From assembly GCA_034440595.1 (NCBI GenBank), contig JAWXCH010000473.1:1-11049 (forward strand): a stretch of DNA of 11,049 nucleotides. The letters run 5' to 3'. Positions 1-6,381 of this stretch are shown here, in pieces. The notes under the pieces are model-generated. The model ran no database searches and was not told where the DNA came from. It worked only from the letters and a program-made list of their open reading frames with translations. Made by a program: the position numbers and the translations under genes. This stretch comes from JAWXCH01 sp034440595 (lineage in GTDB: Bacteria; Planctomycetota; Planctomycetia; Pirellulales; JALHPA01). Within the stretch, counting starts at the first letter, position 1, and each line of letters opens with the position of its first letter.

Positions 1-266
1 AGTTCACTACAGAAACCGCAGTTTAACAGACAATTGCCTAATTCTCCTATTGACCTTTCAGAACCAAACACAACCCATGCAAAAGCTGACGTGGTCCCGT
101 GGCTCCGATTCGCTTGCCGTGTGACATTGACACAATCGGGCGATTCTTGCTACAAGCGGCGTGCTTTTCTCCGCTGCACTGCGCACTGACATGACTCTTC
201 AATGTCGTTGAGCAGTTCATGTAGCGCATTGGAACAGATCGTTGTCGCCATCCAGTAGGGACGCTT
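1..266. other. Upstream region without a gene
   Basis: No convincing coding sequence was found here; the minus-strand frame across it continues deep into the TPR gene and looks like an antisense shadow. The stretch presumably carries the promoter and 5' leader of the TPR-flgN-kinase-regulator operon. The only promoter-like match is weak (127-156). An 11-mer at 9-19 matches the dyad core found upstream of flgB at 9 of 11 positions but lacks its symmetry. No terminator of a preceding gene and no RNA gene is recognisable. Confidence 0.6.
127..156 (+). promoter_or_regulatory. Weak candidate sigma-70-like promoter for the TPR operon
   Basis: A perfect TTGACA hexamer (127-132) is followed, after an 18-base spacer, by TACAAG (151-156), which matches the -10 consensus at four of six positions but lacks the conserved final T. 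Transcription would start near 163, about 100 bases before the TTG start of the TPR gene. Such matches arise easily by chance, so this is a low-confidence placement. Confidence 0.22.
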
Positions 267-2822
267 TTGGCCGCATCGTCAAAACAACACGAAGCGAAAG
301 ATGCTGCGCCAGCGGGAACAGTTCCGCCGCGCAAGGTGCTGCCGCTTCGCGCGCTGTTGCATCGCACGCTCCACGATCCACTGACACGAGGCGTTATACT
401 TGCGCTGGCAGGCAGCTCGCTCTCCGTGATCGGGCTATTGATCTTCATGAACCATCCAGATGCGGATCGCCAACAGCCGGCGGCCGCACCAATTAACTTG
501 CAGTTGGCACTGGCCGCTTTGGATGAAGGATCGACCAACCGCGCCACCAAAATGGCACGTGCGATGATCGATGATCCTGCGCTGGACCCAGCCGCAGGTG
601 GTGGTCCGGCGTTTATTCTTGGTGTAGTCACTGCCGATGACGCCGATCGCCTCTGGGGAGATGACCAGCGTCGCTACTTCAAGATCGCAGCGCGGTACCT
701 GGGCGATTCGCAAACACTTGATTTTCCAGAAGGCTACGAATCAAAGGGATTGTTCCTACTTGGCAAGAGCATGCTCTACAGTGGACAAACCGAACAAAGT
801 CGTGCCGTGCTGACAAAAGCACTGGACTCCGAACCCTACAGCGAGCATGAAATTCACCGCCTGCTATCCATCGCTTTTCAATCAGAGCCAAATGCCGATC
901 TGCATGCGGCATTGAAACACAACACCGCATACCTTGCCTCCGAACACGAAAACTTCAATCGACGACAGGACGCGCTCTTGGTGCGTGCTCAGATTCTCTA
1001 CAAGCTAGGACGCAACGACGAATCCGAAGAGGTGCTAGCCCAGATCAGCCCCAGCACAGAGTCCGGCGTTGAGGCGTTGATCGTCCAGGGCGAGCTGCTG
1101 ATGAGTGAAGGCTTGCAACTTAGGGGTAATGACAAACTCTCGGATGAGGAGAGAAAGAACCAGGCCGACGCTAAGTACACTGCAGCCATTGAAGTCCTGC
1201 GAAAAGCACAGAACCGTGGAACACAACGTGACCGGATTACGCGGCGCTCCATGTACTTGATCGGACGCTGCTACCTGGCAATGGACGACTCGCGAGCGGC
1301 GATTGCACAGTTTCAACGAACCCGCGAGATCTATCCCGACTCCGACGAAGGTGTCGCTGCCGGAATCGACGAGGCCGAACTGGTCAAACAGATCGGGCTG
1401 ACCAGGCCAGTACTGGACATTTATCTGGCGGTGATTTCGGCGGCAGGGCCTGCCGAGCTTTATCAAAATTCACTGCTCCCTTTGGAACAGTTTCGAGCCG
1501 GTCTGCTCAAAGCGTACCAGGGGTTCCTAGCCGAAAATCAGTTTTCCGAAGCGGTTCGACTGGCCGAGGCCATGTCGCCGCTATTGTTACCAGAAAATGC
1601 GCTCCAGTTGCAGGCCGAAGCACACGGGATTTGGGGAAAGCACCTGCGGTCGCAGGCGGCCCGTACCTCCGGGGCTAGTGCCACGCAATTGCTGGAAGAG
1701 GCCAGAACGCAATATCGGGCAGCAGGCGAAGCCCACCGTCGACTGGCGGAAATGCGATTTGCGACAAACGACTACGCGGAGAATGTTTGGAGTAGTGCCG
1801 AGGCCTATCTGGAAGGTCGCGATTATCTGCATGCCAGTCAGCAACTGCAGGAGTATCTGAAGTACGAATTGCGCCGCCGGCGTCCGCGAGCGCTATTGGA
1901 CCTGGGAGATGCGCAACTATCGCTGGGCATGCCAACCTTGGCACTAGTCACGCTGCAGGAATGCATCGATAACTATCCTCGCGATCCGTCCAGCTATCGC
2001 GCCAGACTCCTTGCCGCCAAGGCACATGTGGAGCAGGGAAACCTTGCCGCGGCCAAGAAACTACTACTAGCAAATCTGGAAGGAGAGCTGACTCCTGCCA
2101 GCATCGAATGGCGCGACTCGCTTTTTGCCTTGGGGTTACTGTTACACGACGAAGGTCAACTGCTTGAAGCCCGCGGGCGACGCGAGCGCGCCGACAATGT
2201 AGCAACTGCGGAAGCGACACTTCAGGCCGCACAAGAAATCTACAACGAGTCGATACGTCGCCTGGAAGAGGCTGTTACTCGCTACCCGGACGTTCCCCAA
2301 CTGGTGGAAAGTCGCTATGTGATTGCCGAGGCCTATCGTGCGGCGGCCAGTTTTCCACGCGAAAAGCTGCAGCAGGCCAAGATCGAAACCGCTCGCATCG
2401 AGCACTCCAAGGAAATGCAGCATCTACTGCAATCGGCAATCAGGGAGTATGAGCACGTACAAGAACTGCTGACCCAACGGCGTGAAGATTCTCAATTAAG
2501 TCCCAACGAACAATCGATTCTACGCAACTGCTACTTTGCCAGAGGAACCGCCTACTTTGAACTGAAGCAGTACGAGGAAGCCATCTCGGCCTACTCGGCG
2601 GCTACGAATCGCTATCAGAATGAACCAGAGGTTCTCGACGCATTTCTACAACTGGTCGCCTGCTATCGCAACCTGAATAAGGAAGAAGAAGCCCGCAGCA
2701 TTGTGGAACAGGCGAAGGTCGTCCTCGGACGAATTAACGCCACCGATGAAGAATTCAAAAAAACCACCGTCCACACCCGCGCGGAATGGGCTCGCGTGCT
2801 GGATTACCTGGTTGCACTATAA
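267..2822 (+). CDS. Membrane-anchored TPR-repeat protein of a flagellar cluster
   Basis: The product is 851 residues. A basic, Pro-rich N-terminus (about 1-42) precedes one strongly hydrophobic segment (about 43-61). Everything after that is predicted helical and rich in TPR-like A/L/Y patterns, for example around 157-190, 233-262, 325-358, 751-788 and 789-822. The positive-inside rule suggests a cytoplasmic N-terminus and a periplasmic TPR solenoid of nearly 800 residues, probably a protein-protein scaffold. The start is TTG at 267, after a weak AGGGA at 257-261; the frame is closed by a stop at 222 and has no ATG before the membrane segment, so a later ATG would delete the anchor. It is followed after 39 bases by the flgN-like gene, which suggests a flagellar role. 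I do not recognise a named family and assign no specific function. Periplasmic assembly factor or basal-body accessory protein is a guess. Confidence 0.88.
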   Translation: MAASSKQHEAKDAAPAGTVPPRKVLPLRALLHRTLHDPLTRGVILALAGSSLSVIGLLIFMNHPDADRQQPAAAPINLQLALAALDEGSTNRATKMARAMIDDPALDPAAGGGPAFILGVVTADDADRLWGDDQRRYFKIAARYLGDSQTLDFPEGYESKGLFLLGKSMLYSGQTEQSRAVLTKALDSEPYSEHEIHRLLSIAFQSEPNADLHAALKHNTAYLASEHENFNRRQDALLVRAQILYKLGRNDESEEVLAQISPSTESGVEALIVQGELLMSEGLQLRGNDKLSDEERKNQADAKYTAAIEVLRKAQNRGTQRDRITRRSMYLIGRCYLAMDDSRAAIAQFQRTREIYPDSDEGVAAGIDEAELVKQIGLTRPVLDIYLAVISAAGPAELYQNSLLPLEQFRAGLLKAYQGFLAENQFSEAVRLAEAMSPLLLPENALQLQAEAHGIWGKHLRSQAARTSGASATQLLEEARTQYRAAGEAHRRLAEMRFATNDYAENVWSSAEAYLEGRDYLHASQQLQEYLKYELRRRRPRALLDLGDAQLSLGMPTLALVTLQECIDNYPRDPSSYRARLLAAKAHVEQGNLAAAKKLLLANLEGELTPASIEWRDSLFALGLLLHDEGQLLEARGRRERADNVATAEATLQAAQEIYNESIRRLEEAVTRYPDVPQLVESRYVIAEAYRAAASFPREKLQQAKIETARIEHSKEMQHLLQSAIREYEHVQELLTQRREDSQLSPNEQSILRNCYFARGTAYFELKQYEEAISAYSAATNRYQNEPEVLDAFLQLVACYRNLNKEEEARSIVEQAKVVLGRINATDEEFKKTTVHTRAEWARVLDYLVAL

Positions 2823-2827
2823 GTAGA

Positions 2828-2847
2828 AAATCGCCCCGGAGCGATTT
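2828..2847 (+). other. Hairpin in the TPR-flgN gap
   Basis: AAATCGC (2828-2834) and GCGATTT (2841-2847) form a perfect 7-bp stem with a six-base loop CCCGGA, starting six bases after the TPR stop codon. Only three U residues follow the GC part of the stem, so it is a poor intrinsic terminator. It could weaken read-through, protect the upstream mRNA, or shape access to the flgN start 14 bases downstream. Its function is an inference. Confidence 0.4.
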
Positions 2848-2861
2848 ACAAACAAGTACGC

Positions 2862-3317
2862 ATGAACTTCAACGATACAAAACACCTGTCGCGACAGATG
2901 GAGCAGAAGCACGATCTGCTGGTGCAACTGCGCGACCTGGGATTGATGCAGATTGAATTGATTAAACGTGGCGACATGTCGCGACTGCTGAAAGTTCTGG
3001 CCGCGAAACAGCGTCTGATCCCGATCCTGCAATCGATCGATCGAGAACTCGATCCATTTCGAAATCAGGATCCGCAAGCGCGCCAATGGGAGACCACTGC
3101 GGATCGGCAACAGTGCGCGCAGAATGCAGCACAGTGCGAAGAACTATTGCAAGCAATCGTTGAACAAGAACGTGAGAGCGAAGCACGCATGACCGTCCGT
3201 CGCGATGAAGTCGCCACTCAACTCCAAGGAATGCACAATACTGCGGCGGTTCATCAGGCCTACCATGACGATAATCTGCCACAGCACAATCAGTTGGATC
3301 TTACCTCGCAAGGATAA
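2862..3317 (+). CDS. flgN: FlgN-like flagellar chaperone
   Basis: This 151-residue, largely helical, Gln/Glu/Arg-rich protein has the length and layout of FlgN, the cytoplasmic chaperone that in enterobacteria holds the hook-filament junction proteins FlgK and FlgL for export. The N-terminal two thirds is a continuous amphipathic helix pattern including the FlgN-family style 'IELIKRGDMSRLLKVLAAKQ' (31-50), where a small polar turn sits between two long helices. A polar tail with a short 'LDLTSQG' end follows, as expected for a cargo-binding C-terminus. FlgN proteins are poorly conserved, so the call rests on size, pattern and context: it sits directly before the flagellar kinase/regulator pair. 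ATG at 2862 has no recognisable SD; the GGAG at 2838 is buried in the hairpin and 20 bases away. An alternative is an unrelated coiled-coil protein. Confidence 0.62.
   Translation: MNFNDTKHLSRQMEQKHDLLVQLRDLGLMQIELIKRGDMSRLLKVLAAKQRLIPILQSIDRELDPFRNQDPQARQWETTADRQQCAQNAAQCEELLQAIVEQERESEARMTVRRDEVATQLQGMHNTAAVHQAYHDDNLPQHNQLDLTSQG
3310..3314 (+). promoter_or_regulatory. Ribosome binding site of the kinase gene, overlapping the flgN stop
   Basis: AAGGA at 3310-3314 lies eight bases before the kinase ATG (3323) and runs up against the TAA stop of the flgN-like gene (3315-3317). The arrangement implies translational coupling of the two genes and fixes the kinase start. Confidence 0.7.
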
Positions 3318-3322
3318 CTGCC

Positions 3323-4177
3323 ATGATACAAAAACCAAAACTTTACGACCCCGATCAATTGGGGCCAGATTCAGACTTGCAAACCGTATTGGCTGCCTGG
3401 CACGGTGCCACAGTGCGGCTGGAACATACACACGAATCGCTCAGGGCTGAAGTCCAGCGCTTGACCGCTGAACTGGAAGTCAAGAATCGCGATCTGGCCC
3501 GCAAAAATCGTCTGGCGGACCTGGGTCAAATGGCGTCGCATGTCGCACATGAAGTTCGCAACAGCCTGGTACCTGTAACATTGTACCTGAGCTTGCTGCG
3601 TCGTCGACTTACGCAGGATCCAGCCAGCTTGGATCTGCTGGACAAAGTCGAGTGTGGGCTGACCGATGTCGACGCTTGCGTACACGACCTGCTGCACTTT
3701 GCCGCCGATCGAGATCCTCACTGGGAAAGCGTTCAACTGCACTCACTGATTGCCGATGTCATCGAATCACTTCGGCCACAATGGATGGCGCAAGGAGTAC
3801 ACGTAGACATCGATGTACCTCCTGCACACAGAGCGGTCCTCGACCGGAACATGCTGCGTCGAGCGGTTCTGAACGTCGCTCTCAACGCAATTGATGCCAT
3901 GCCAAACGGTGGAGATCTGGTGATCACCTCCTACAACGGACCCGGCGGGCTGGAGCTGGAGATCGCAGACTCTGGACCCGGACTTTCAGAAGAGACGCGA
4001 CAACGAGCTTTTGAACCTTTTTATTCCACTAAAAGTCACGGCACGGGCCTGGGGTTAGCTATTGTATCGCGAATTACCGAGGCCCACGGCGGAAGCTGCC
4101 AGGCTCAGAATTGCCCTGACGGTGGTGCAGCATTTACGCTGCGATTTCCACTTCGCATTCGGGAGGCGGCCGCATGA
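3323..4177 (+). CDS. Soluble sensor histidine kinase, flagellar FlrB/FleS/FlgS type
   Basis: The 284-residue protein is a minimal histidine kinase. A coiled-coil stretch (about 35-65) leads into the HisKA H-box with phospho-accepting His76 in 'AHEVRN'. The HATPase domain follows, with the N box 'NVALNAID' (184-191, Asn188), G1 'DSGPG' (216-220), F box 'FEPFYSTK' (230-237) and G2 'GTGLGLAI' (240-247). All residues needed for ATP binding and autophosphorylation are visible. There is no signal peptide, membrane span or recognisable PAS/GAF domain, so it is cytoplasmic and senses through its roughly 65-residue N-terminus or a partner. It should phosphorylate the response regulator that overlaps its stop codon. 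By context it corresponds to the kinase of two-component systems controlling sigma-54 flagellar genes: FlrB in Vibrio, FleS in Pseudomonas, FlgS in Campylobacter and Helicobacter. The class assignment is solid; the flagellar role is inferred from the neighbourhood. Confidence 0.93.
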   Translation: MIQKPKLYDPDQLGPDSDLQTVLAAWHGATVRLEHTHESLRAEVQRLTAELEVKNRDLARKNRLADLGQMASHVAHEVRNSLVPVTLYLSLLRRRLTQDPASLDLLDKVECGLTDVDACVHDLLHFAADRDPHWESVQLHSLIADVIESLRPQWMAQGVHVDIDVPPAHRAVLDRNMLRRAVLNVALNAIDAMPNGGDLVITSYNGPGGLELEIADSGPGLSEETRQRAFEPFYSTKSHGTGLGLAIVSRITEAHGGSCQAQNCPDGGAAFTLRFPLRIREAAA

Positions 4178-4194
4178 GAAGTATCGTTAAGGAG
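4161..4194 (+). promoter_or_regulatory. Two competing ribosome binding sites for the response regulator
   Basis: GGGAGG at 4161-4166 is seven bases before ATG 4174, the start that overlaps the kinase stop. A second and stronger match, AAGGAG at 4189-4194, is six bases before TTG 4201 and nine before TTG 4204, both in frame and just ahead of the receiver domain. The sequence alone does not decide which start is used; both products would contain the whole receiver domain. Confidence 0.5.
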
Positions 4195-5583
4195 AATACT
4201 TTGTTGAACATTGCAACTAGGGTACTGGTGGTGGATGACCATCGTCAGGCGCGTGAGTCCGTGGCCGAAGTGCTGCGCCAGGCTGGCCACCATGTCGACT
4301 GCCTGGCCAGCGCCATCGAAGCACTGCGCGTGCTGGATCAAGAGAGCTACGATGTGGTGATCACCGATTTGCAGATGCCTGGCATGAATGGCCTGGAATT
4401 CATCTGCCAGTTGGAAAAGCGCCCGCACGGCGCACAAATCGTGATGATTACCGCACATGCATCGGTCGGTACGGCCGTCGAGACGATGCGCCACGGTGCG
4501 TTTGATTACATCGAAAAACCATTTGATGTGCTGGAGCTGGAACAACTGGTGCAGCGTGCCATCGATCATGGACGCCGCCTGGACGGGTCCACCCGACCGC
4601 TGCCTGCGGCCAGCGCTGAATCGGCCGCTCTTATTGGCGATAGCCAACCAATGAAAAACTTGCGTGCCTTGCTGGCGCAGGTGGCCCGCACAAATGAAAC
4701 CGTGCTGATCGTTGGCGAAAGCGGAACGGGCAAGGAACTGGTCGCCCGCAGTGTGCATACGCAAAGCCATCGCGGCAGTGCGCCACTCATCAGCCTGAAT
4801 TGCCCGGTCCTGTCGGCGCAGTTGATGGAGAGCGAACTGTTTGGTCACGAGCGTGGAGCATTTACCGGTGCCGATACAGCCCGTACGGGTCGATTTGAAC
4901 TGGCCAACGGCGGGACGATTCTGCTGGACGAAATCTCAGAGATCGACCTGCCGTTGCAAGCCAAGCTACTGCGTGTACTCCAAGAGCGATGCTTTGAGCG
5001 CGTCGGCTCCAGTGTTACGCAGGTGCTGGACGCTCGCGTCCTGGCGACCAGCAACCGTAACTTGCGACAGGAAATCGCGGCCGGGCGCTTTCGGGAAGAT
5101 CTTTATTTTCGCCTGGCGGTGGTGCCGTTGACTGTACCCCCGCTCCGCGAACGCCTGGAAGACCTCCCCCTGCTCTGCACGCATTTTCTGCAACGGTCGG
5201 CACAGCGTCTGGATCGCGATCCTTGCGAGTTGGCACCGTGTGCGTTGGACTTGCTATCGCATTACCGGTGGCCTGGGAATGTGCGCGAATTGGAGAATTT
5301 GATGACTCGGTCAACGATCCTGCATCAGGAAGGGCAAATACAAGCCAGTGTGCTCCGTCCCTGGCTGGCCGAACAATCGCTTGAAACTGGCGCAGAATCT
5401 TCCAACAGCGAAGTCAGCATGGATCAAATGGAACGACAACTAATCGAGGCCACGCTGAGCCGCTTTGATGGGCACCGTGCCCGTACGGCCGAGGCACTCG
5501 GCATCGGGCTACGTACCTTGTCTGGCAAACTGAAGTCCTACGGATATGCACCACGGGCTAAGAGTTTTGCCGCGGCAGGATAG
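4174..5583 (+). CDS. Sigma-54-dependent response regulator, FlrC/FleR/FlgR type
   Basis: The 469-residue NtrC-family activator is complete. The receiver domain (about 15-130) has the acidic pair Asp21/Asp22, phospho-acceptor Asp65 in 'VVITD', Thr93 and Lys115. The AAA+ domain (about 150-390) has Walker A 'GESGTGKE' (181-188), the sigma-54 contact loop 'GAFTGA' (228-233), Walker B 'ILLDE' (249-253) and the arginine region 'REDLYFRL' (308-315). A Fis-type helix-turn-helix lies at about 419-457. It should be phosphorylated by the preceding kinase and open sigma-54 promoters from enhancer sites. A consensus sigma-54 promoter lies 220 bases after its stop, before flgB. ATG 4174 overlaps the kinase TGA and has GGGAGG seven bases upstream. 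TTG 4201 with AAGGAG is a credible alternative that would leave only six residues before the receiver domain. Confidence 0.96.
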   Translation: MRSIVKENTLLNIATRVLVVDDHRQARESVAEVLRQAGHHVDCLASAIEALRVLDQESYDVVITDLQMPGMNGLEFICQLEKRPHGAQIVMITAHASVGTAVETMRHGAFDYIEKPFDVLELEQLVQRAIDHGRRLDGSTRPLPAASAESAALIGDSQPMKNLRALLAQVARTNETVLIVGESGTGKELVARSVHTQSHRGSAPLISLNCPVLSAQLMESELFGHERGAFTGADTARTGRFELANGGTILLDEISEIDLPLQAKLLRVLQERCFERVGSSVTQVLDARVLATSNRNLRQEIAAGRFREDLYFRLAVVPLTVPPLRERLEDLPLLCTHFLQRSAQRLDRDPCELAPCALDLLSHYRWPGNVRELENLMTRSTILHQEGQIQASVLRPWLAEQSLETGAESSNSEVSMDQMERQLIEATLSRFDGHRARTAEALGIGLRTLSGKLKSYGYAPRAKSFAAAG

Positions 5584-5641
5584 AAGCGACGAGAGCGTGA
5601 GGTGAATTAGAAGACAAGTGATAGGCCGCAGTCTTAGCGGT

Positions 5642-5658
5642 CGCGCAGAAACTGCGCG
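5642..5658. promoter_or_regulatory. Dyad 1, candidate enhancer site for the sigma-54 activator
   Basis: CGCGCAG and CTGCGCG form a perfect 7-bp inverted repeat around AAA. Its core GCAGAAACTGC (5645-5655) recurs with one change at 5668-5678. It lies about 179 bp upstream of the predicted transcription start of flgB, a normal position for an upstream activating sequence of an NtrC-type regulator. It could instead act as an RNA hairpin at the end of the upstream operon, though no U-tract follows. Confidence 0.5.
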
Positions 5659-5665
5659 TAGTCAT

Positions 5666-5680
5666 CGGCAGAAATTGCCG
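5666..5680. promoter_or_regulatory. Dyad 2, candidate enhancer site for the sigma-54 activator
   Basis: CGGCA and TGCCG flank GAAAT. The core GCAGAAATTGC (5668-5678) matches ten of eleven bases of dyad 1. The centre-to-centre distance is 23 bp, roughly two helical turns, placing both sites on nearly the same face of the DNA. It lies about 156 bp upstream of the predicted start point. Assignment to the adjacent activator is inferred. Confidence 0.5.
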
Positions 5681-5778
5681 GTTGGCCGCGGCTTCTGTTT
5701 GCAGGCTAGTGCTTCTATAGGTTATGCAAAACAGTGATTGCTACAGAGGTTGTGACGTTCTTTGATCATTAAGATGGT

Positions 5779-5788
5779 CTGCTAGCAG
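5779..5788. promoter_or_regulatory. 10-bp palindrome just upstream of the sigma-54 promoter
   Basis: CTGCTAGCAG is a perfect palindrome ending 14 bases before the -24 element. It could be a repressor or architectural-protein site, but a single 10-bp palindrome is weak evidence and no family can be named. Confidence 0.25.
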
Positions 5789-5802
5789 TTGTTTGGTTGT
5801 CT

Positions 5803-5818
5803 TGGCACTTAAGTTGCT
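5803..5818 (+). promoter_or_regulatory. Sigma-54 (RpoN) promoter of the flgB operon
   Basis: TGGCAC (5803-5808), five bases, then TTGCT (5814-5818) match the -24/-12 consensus at every conserved position. The invariant GG (5804-5805) and GC (5816-5817) are separated by exactly ten bases. Transcription is predicted to start near 5829, leaving a leader of about 65 bases before the flgB ATG. The sigma-54 activator gene ends 220 bases upstream, and paired dyads lie at enhancer distance. This is the best-supported regulatory site in the window. Confidence 0.88.
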
Positions 5819-5893
5819 TTAGGCAGAGGGCGGAACCTGCGGGCTGAGTATTCGACTGGTACTTTGCGACAGATTCTTAATTGAGTGAATGCC

Positions 5894-6304
5894 ATGTTAA
5901 CGAACTTATTTCAGTCAAACGAGATACCCCTGCTAGAGCAGGTGGTGAACTTTGCTCAGGCACGGCAAAACGTGCTGGCAGGGAACATCGCCAACCTCGA
6001 CACGCCGGGCTACCGAACCCGAGATATCTCGCCAACCGAGTTTCAGGCCCGGTTGCGTGAAGCGGTGGAGCAGAGCCACCGTAATCCCCAGAATGAAATG
6101 GAGCGCGCGGAAATGACCCACGGCGGCCATTTTCAAGCGGTGAAAGAGTCTCTTTCCGGCATTTTGCGCCACGATGACTGCAATGTCGGCCTGGAACAGC
6201 AGATCGCCGAGATGTCGAAGAACCAGTTGCAGCACAATCTGGCAGTGACCTTGTTGACCAGTCAATTTCAGTTGCTCCAGGCGGCGATCAGCGAACGGGC
6301 ATAG
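5894..6304 (+). CDS. flgB: Flagellar basal-body proximal rod protein FlgB
   Basis: FlgB forms part of the proximal rod that links the MS ring, through FliE, to the rest of the drive shaft; it is exported by the flagellar type III apparatus and has no signal peptide. The 136-residue product is about the size of enterobacterial FlgB (138). It carries the rod-protein signature 'NIANLDTPGY' (31-40) and a C-terminal amphipathic helix (about 100-136) of the type that forms the rod coiled coil. The ATG at 5894 is preferred over an in-frame GTG at 5885, because TGAG (5882-5885) is at a reasonable SD distance from the ATG and no SD precedes the GTG. It is the first gene behind the sigma-54 promoter and starts the flgBC-fliEFGH run. 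Confidence 0.97.
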   Translation: MLTNLFQSNEIPLLEQVVNFAQARQNVLAGNIANLDTPGYRTRDISPTEFQARLREAVEQSHRNPQNEMERAEMTHGGHFQAVKESLSGILRHDDCNVGLEQQIAEMSKNQLQHNLAVTLLTSQFQLLQAAISERA

Positions 6305-6381
6305 TTACAAATTAAGCGATCGATCTTGCGTTGAGGCGTATCATCGGCATAATCCGCAGACTCATTTGAAGGAATCTCATC

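Larger units (their letters stand above)
5584..5893 (+). promoter_or_regulatory. Control region between the regulator gene and flgB
   Basis: The 310 bases hold no open frame of interest. They contain two related dyads (5642-5680), a weak CCGC/GCGG dyad (5626-5640), a 10-bp palindrome (5779-5788), a sigma-54 promoter (5803-5818) and a predicted leader of about 65 bases. No hairpin with a U-tract is visible, so no intrinsic terminator for the upstream operon can be named. Confidence 0.75.

Noticed and set aside
138..151. GGGCGATTCTTGCT upstream of the TPR gene as a sigma-54 promoter
   Set aside because: The GG to GC distance is nine instead of ten bases and the -24 half lacks GGCAC; sigma-54 spacing is strict.
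47..631. A 194-codon minus-strand frame over the leader and the TPR start
   Set aside because: It has low-complexity Ala/Ser/Arg composition typical of antisense frames, no recognisable domain, and overlaps the anchored N-terminus of the TPR gene.
1939..1954. Sigma-54-like match TGGCAC-N5-ACGCT with GG-N10-GC inside the TPR gene
   Set aside because: The -12 half is poor, it lies deep inside a coding region, and nothing downstream needs a promoter there.
4105..4848. A 247-codon open frame on the minus strand
   Set aside because: It is antisense to the receiver and AAA+ domains, which carry every expected motif; the translation shows no domain.
5642..5658. The GC-rich hairpin after the regulator gene as an intrinsic terminator
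   Set aside because: No run of T follows the stem, and its core is repeated 23 bp downstream in a different dyad, which fits a protein site better.
6326..6353. TTGCGT and CATAAT in the flgB-flgC gap as a sigma-70 promoter
   Set aside because: The -35 matches at only three of six positions with a 16-base spacer, and flgC is expected to be co-transcribed with flgB.
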